In this document: in pieces, positions 23,941 through 27,124 of the stretch
Layout: each line of letters begins with the position of its first letter
Numbering within the stretch: position 1 is the stretch's first letter
NCBI GenBank assembly: GCA_946478635.1
Contig: CAMLCX010000012.1
Location: forward strand, 1 to 27,124
Direction: 5' to 3'
DNA from: an uncultured Pseudomonadota bacterium
GTDB taxonomy: Bacteria > Desulfobacterota_B > Binatia > UBA9968
DNA: 27,124 nucleotides
Translations under genes and position numbers: made by a program
The notes under the pieces: model-generated
Told to the model about the DNA's origin: nothing
The model's database searches: none
Seen by the model: the letters and a program-made list of their open reading frames with translations, nothing else

Positions 23941-23978
23941 TCTTGCATTGATATCGTCGTTCGACCTATCATGCAAGA
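23941..23978. promoter_or_regulatory. Dyad symmetry over the candidate promoter of the PAS-receiver gene
   Basis: TCTTGCAT (23941-23948) and ATGCAAGA (23971-23978) are perfect inverted arms, extended inward by GATA (23950-23953) and TATC (23967-23970) with one bulged base. The same bases include TTGCAT (-35 like, 23943-23948) and TATCAT (-10 like, 23967-23972) at 18-base spacing on the plus strand. It lies in the gap between the permease remnant and the PAS gene and looks like an operator over a promoter. Confidence 0.4.
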
Positions 23979-23993
23979 TAACGTGCCGCACTT

Positions 23994-25136
23994 ATGGCCC
24001 TGCCAGTACAATATTTCCAAAAACTCATTGAGAGTTGCCCCGATATCATCATCTCAGTCGATAAACACGGGACGATCACTTTCTATAACGACGGCGCGTG
24101 CCAGAATCTCGGCTTCAGTTCCGAAGAGGTTTTGGGGAAAAACGTATTGGAGATCTATCCGACTCTCGAAGAAGCGCGCAAGGTCATGGCCGCCATGCGA
24201 GCCAATAACAGTGACGGCAAAGGGCGGGTTCGCAATTTTGAGACGGTTTTTAAGACCCGGAGGGGCGAGCAAATCCCGATCGCAATCTCGGCGTCGATTA
24301 CTTATGACGCGCAGGGAAACGAGATCGGCTCCATCGGGTTTGCTAAAGATATCCGCGAGATTCGCCGTCGCGACCAGTTGGTTACGCTCGCCGAGGTCGC
24401 AATCGGGGTGTCCCACGAGATAAATAATTCGTTGGAAGTTTTGGTCAACCAGATCGAAATGCTGCGCCAGTACGTCGGGCGCGCCGCGAACGATGAGGAT
24501 TATCTCGTGGAGTCGGAGCGACTCGATTCGTTGACATCGCAGGTGGAGAAGATCCAAGGCATCACCGGCCGCATTTGCCAAATGGCGGATGAAGGCGAGT
24601 ACGGCACAAAAGAATATTTGTACGGCAAGATGATGACGGATCTTAGCGCCAACGAGCGCGACAAGGCCTGTTCGAGGCCGGCGGCGGATGCGCGTTACCC
24701 GCTGAACGGCTTGAAGGTTCTTGTCGTCGACGACGACGCGGGTATTTGCCAGTCTCTCAAAGACCTGCTCGAAGGGGAGCGCTGTTGTATCGAGACCGCG
24801 GCCTCGGGCGTTCATGCAATGGCGTGCTTGGAACGCCAACAATTCGATCTGGTGTTGAGCGACGTTGTGATGCCGGATATGGATGGGTACGAGCTCTACC
24901 AGGTCGTCAAAGGCAAGACTCCTAAGTTGCCGGTGATCTTGATGACGGCGTTCAATTACGACAAGGATCATATTATCAAGCGCAGCTGTTTGGAGGGTTT
25001 GCAGGGCGTCATTTTTAAAAAACCCGTAAATCCGGCGATGCTTAAAAAAATGCTTCTGCAGCAATGTCGCCCGGAAAAAATCGAGCAAGACGCCGCGCCG
25101 CCTCTCTCGTCCACTCCCAGTCGCAAAACCGAGTAG
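23994..25136 (+). CDS. PAS / histidine-box (DHp) / receiver protein without ATPase domain
   Basis: Cytoplasmic signalling protein of 380 residues. A PAS domain occupies about 4-122 (LIESCPDIIISVDKHGTITF, then EQIPIAISASITYDAQGNEIG). It is followed by a dimerisation/phosphoacceptor helix pair: VAIGVSHEINNSLEVLVNQI with His141 in the H-box (the usual HEINNPL is HEINNSL), and a second long helix to about 220. A receiver domain begins at about 240 (LKVLVVDDDAG, phosphoacceptor Asp290 in LVLSDVVMPDMDG, conserved Lys343 in FKKPVNP). The HATPase_c domain normally placed between DHp and receiver is absent, with only about 20 residues there, so it cannot autophosphorylate by itself. The frame is open throughout, so this is not an obvious recent frameshift. 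A TPR gene follows seven bases after the stop. Confidence 0.88.
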   Translation: MALPVQYFQKLIESCPDIIISVDKHGTITFYNDGACQNLGFSSEEVLGKNVLEIYPTLEEARKVMAAMRANNSDGKGRVRNFETVFKTRRGEQIPIAISASITYDAQGNEIGSIGFAKDIREIRRRDQLVTLAEVAIGVSHEINNSLEVLVNQIEMLRQYVGRAANDEDYLVESERLDSLTSQVEKIQGITGRICQMADEGEYGTKEYLYGKMMTDLSANERDKACSRPAADARYPLNGLKVLVVDDDAGICQSLKDLLEGERCCIETAASGVHAMACLERQQFDLVLSDVVMPDMDGYELYQVVKGKTPKLPVILMTAFNYDKDHIIKRSCLEGLQGVIFKKPVNPAMLKKMLLQQCRPEKIEQDAAPPLSSTPSRKTE

Positions 25137-25143
25137 CCGTTCC

Positions 25144-25491
25144 ATGAATAAAGAAGATTACTACAATCAAGGCATGGATCACTTCGCCCAGGATAGACTG
25201 GACGACGCCGTCGCCGCGTATTTGCGGGCGCTTGACGAGGACCCCGACTACGGCGATGCATTGCACGCGCTTGCCATGACCTACGCGCATCAAGAAAAGA
25301 TCGATCAAGCGATCGAAGTGGGTAAGCGACTCATCGAAGTCGCCCCCGATGATGAATTGGCGTACACGAGCCTTTCTATCTTCTACCAGCAAAAGGGGAT
25401 GATCGCTGAGGCGGAAAACATCGCCGCCAAGGCGCGCACATTGAGCTGGCGGCGCGAGCTTAAAGAGAACAAGGGCCCCGCCAAGAATTAG
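25144..25491 (+). CDS. TPR-repeat protein
   Basis: Protein of 115 residues made of three tetratricopeptide repeats at about 4-37, 38-71 and 72-105. Typical positions are visible: YNQGMDHFAQDRLDDAVAAY, then ALHALAMTYAHQEKIDQAIE, then AYTSLSIFYQQKGMIAEAEN. There is no signal peptide or membrane segment, so it is cytosolic and probably a protein-binding adaptor. It begins eight bases after the stop of the PAS-receiver gene and is almost certainly in its operon, so the receiver protein is its likely partner. Its C-terminus is short and basic. Which protein it binds cannot be told. Confidence 0.88.
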   Translation: MNKEDYYNQGMDHFAQDRLDDAVAAYLRALDEDPDYGDALHALAMTYAHQEKIDQAIEVGKRLIEVAPDDELAYTSLSIFYQQKGMIAEAENIAAKARTLSWRRELKENKGPAKN

Positions 25492-25699
25492 CAGGAGATT
25501 CCGGGATGCTCCCCGCCGCGCACTCAGCGGCGTAGAGTTCGTTTGTCGTTGCGGCGCGCTGACGCAAACCCAATAGCGTGCCTAAGTTTTCCTCATTTTC
25601 CCCGCACAGTCCTTGCAGTTTGAGTTCGGACTAGATATTGAATAGGGCGATTCCTTGTCGGGCGACCGAATACCCTGCAGCATTTCCGTGGAGAAAAAC

Positions 25700-26251
25700 A
25701 TGAGCCTCGCAACCGGCCCGATCGAAAGGCTGGTCAAACTGATTGCCGATGAATCGCGTATTGACGGGAAGATTCGCGACACCGCGGCAGCGCTGGTGCT
25801 GGTAAAAAAGCGCGTCTCGGAATCACTCGCGCAGAACTACATTGCGTCCCGCGAATCAAGACTTCAAATGCCGGAGGATCTTATGAGAGAAGAACAGTCC
25901 TACGAACGCCTGCTTCAAGCTCTGCAGGATATGAAGAGCGAGATCACCAAGCAAATTCGACCCGTCGAAGAGCAGATTATACAAGCCAACGTCGAGCATC
26001 TACGGCAAACTTTCGGCCAGGAAAGTCGAAGACTTTCGAAGTGCCTGGAAGAAATCGACGATAATATTCTCGCTTGCCGACAATACCTGCAGGACTATGA
26101 ACGCATTCGTTCGAGCCTGCATGGGCTAAACGAAAAGCTGACCCAGCTCGGTGCCCAAACGATTCAGGTGCCTGATGGTTTGCCGGCCACCGACTTGGGT
26201 GAAATCGTCCGCGAGCGAATCGATTTTTTGCGCTCGCAAGGGAAAATTTGA
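25700..26251 (+). CDS. Coiled-coil protein of unknown function
   Basis: Protein of 183 residues that I do not recognise. The ATG at 25700 has GGAG six bases upstream and is preferred to a TTG 45 bases earlier. The sequence is almost wholly helical and rich in Glu, Gln, Arg and Leu: LVKLIADESRIDGKIRDTA, then EEQSYERLLQALQDMKSEI, then IIQANVEHLRQTFGQESRR and RSSLHGLNEKLTQLGAQTI, which suggest two or three long coiled-coil helices. There is no signal peptide or membrane helix. The overall look is like a small helical export or flagellar-type chaperone, but there is no supporting context. It is separated from the TPR gene by 208 bases that have no clear gene, terminator or promoter. Confidence 0.7.
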   Translation: MSLATGPIERLVKLIADESRIDGKIRDTAAALVLVKKRVSESLAQNYIASRESRLQMPEDLMREEQSYERLLQALQDMKSEITKQIRPVEEQIIQANVEHLRQTFGQESRRLSKCLEEIDDNILACRQYLQDYERIRSSLHGLNEKLTQLGAQTIQVPDGLPATDLGEIVRERIDFLRSQGKI

Positions 26252-26385
26252 GTTTTGACGACCCTCGCATAAGTTTTCATCCATTGGCCTTGGTTTCGCC
26301 GCTCCGGAATCCTGCACGCTAGAGTCGCGGTAGGCATTCAAGTAAGAGGCAGCCATCGTAATCCGAAGAGGATGAGGTCAGTATT

Positions 26386-27124
26386 TTGATCGGCGTGCCA
26401 ATATTTCTAGCGATCGTATTTCTCCTGGTTATTTTACCCGCCGGCATTGTTAATCCCCAGGCTGAACCCTTTTACAAAGGAAAGCAGGTTCGTATCATCA
26501 CCGGGGCGACAGCGGGTGGTTTTTACGACCGGTGGGCGCGGCTGCTGGCGCGCACGATGCCGAAGTATATTCCCGGGCAGCCGGACATCATCGTGCAAAA
26601 TATGCCGGGCGGCGGCTCGTTGGTGGCGGCCAATTATGTTTACGGTGTCGCCAAGCCTGACGGCCTGACCACAGTCATGCCTAACAGCAACGTCTATTTG
26701 GAACAATTGTCGGGTCATAAAGAAGTGCGCTTCGATTTGCGCAAATTTCCGATTCTTGGCTCGCAGGAAAAAAACTACATGCTGCTCTACATGAGGGCGG
26801 ACGCGCCGTACAAGACGATCGGCGATATCATCAAGGCGAAAGATCCGCCGAAATGCGGCAGCACCGGCATTGGGAGCGCGGGATATATCCTTGACCGGGT
26901 AATGGAGGTCGCTTTAGGCGTCAAGATCAACACGGTGATGGGCTATCCGGGCGGCAATGAGATCGATTTGGCCGTGGAGAAGGGCGAGGTCCATTGCCGC
27001 GGCAACACGATCTTGCCGCATTTCGGCCGAGAGCCTTTTGATACTTGGCACAAAAAAGGTTTCGACCGACATTTGATTCAAACCGCGCGCAAGCGCGATC
27101 CGGTGGTGGCCGAAGCGCCGACGA
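26386..27124 (+). CDS. TctC-like (tripartite tricarboxylate / Bug-type) substrate-binding protein, 3' truncated by window
   Basis: Start of a periplasmic solute-binding protein; 246 codons are visible and the frame runs off the window. The TTG start at 26386 has a GAGG ribosome site eight bases upstream and gives a signal sequence (PIFLAIVFLLVILPAGIV). The mature part begins AEPFYKGKQVRIITGATAGG and FYDRWARLLARTMPKYIPGQ, then IIVQNMPGGGSLVAANYVYG, and KPDGLTT, which is the ordinary N-terminal block of the long TctC-like proteins abundant in deltaproteobacteria-like genomes. GSTGIGSAGYILDRVMEVAL lies in the second lobe. A partner TctA/TctB is not visible and could lie downstream. The ligand, probably a carboxylate, cannot be deduced. 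Confidence 0.88.
   Translation, partial: MIGVPIFLAIVFLLVILPAGIVNPQAEPFYKGKQVRIITGATAGGFYDRWARLLARTMPKYIPGQPDIIVQNMPGGGSLVAANYVYGVAKPDGLTTVMPNSNVYLEQLSGHKEVRFDLRKFPILGSQEKNYMLLYMRADAPYKTIGDIIKAKDPPKCGSTGIGSAGYILDRVMEVALGVKINTVMGYPGGNEIDLAVEKGEVHCRGNTILPHFGREPFDTWHKKGFDRHLIQTARKRDPVVAEAPT

Noticed and set aside
24054..25145. Long open frame on the minus strand opposite the PAS-receiver gene
   Set aside because: It mirrors a gene with clear domains, has low-complexity Arg/His-rich translation with no recognisable motif, and no ribosome site.
25492..25699. Possible small RNA or terminator in the gap after the TPR gene
   Set aside because: There is a short CCGCCGC/GCGGCG stem near 25520-25540 but no T-run, and no convincing promoter or conserved structure that I can see.

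Overview
The window is about 27 kb of moderately GC-rich bacterial chromosome. It looks like a diderm bacterium of the deltaproteobacteria-like (Desulfobacterota / Binatota-type) lineages. The evidence is an MlaA outer-membrane protein, several Sec-exported substrate-binding proteins, a DUF4416 gene after coaBC, the order queA-tgt-yajC-secD-secF-recJ, and several NMT1-type and TctC-type solute-binding genes. The taxonomic call is inference from gene content. I saw no phage genes, transposase, CRISPR array, rRNA or tRNA.

Layout. (1) 1-4028: the 3' end of an amidohydrolase_2 gene, then a minus-strand operon for an NMT1/SsuA-type ABC importer (binding protein, ATPase, two different permeases) with overlapping reading frames. 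(2) 4141-8208: a VOC protein with its own promoter and terminator; convergent to it, a minus-strand pair of a GDP-mannose pyrophosphorylase followed by the tRNA m1A58 methyltransferase trmI; divergent from that pair, an RluA-family pseudouridine synthase; then a small acidic protein with paired cysteines. (3) 8235-14049: mlaA on the minus strand, then a plus-strand housekeeping run of coaBC, DUF4416, type-4 uracil-DNA glycosylase, and the membrane protease/stomatin pair nfeD-slipin, closed by a strong hairpin terminator. (4) 14133-21080: queA, tgt, yajC, secD, secF, recJ, covering queuosine tRNA modification, Sec secretion and DNA repair. (5) 21158-27124: a more accessory stretch with an orphan NMT1-like binding protein next to a YhhQ queuosine-precursor transporter, a decayed APC permease, an unusual PAS/histidine-box/receiver protein with a TPR partner, a coiled-coil protein of unknown function, and the 5' part of a TctC-like binding protein.

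How the genes fit together. queA, tgt and the YhhQ transporter together point to queuosine synthesis plus uptake of a precursor. trmI and the pseudouridine synthase add further RNA modification. yajC-secD-secF feed the Sec pathway used by the exported proteins here. The three binding proteins suggest a lifestyle based on scavenging organic solutes.

Most of the window is ordinary housekeeping. The parts most worth a second look are the PAS-DHp-REC protein without an ATPase domain, the dyad symmetry at its promoter, the internally deleted APC permease, and the terminator-like hairpin ending three bases before queA. I did not find a clear, wholly new multi-gene system.
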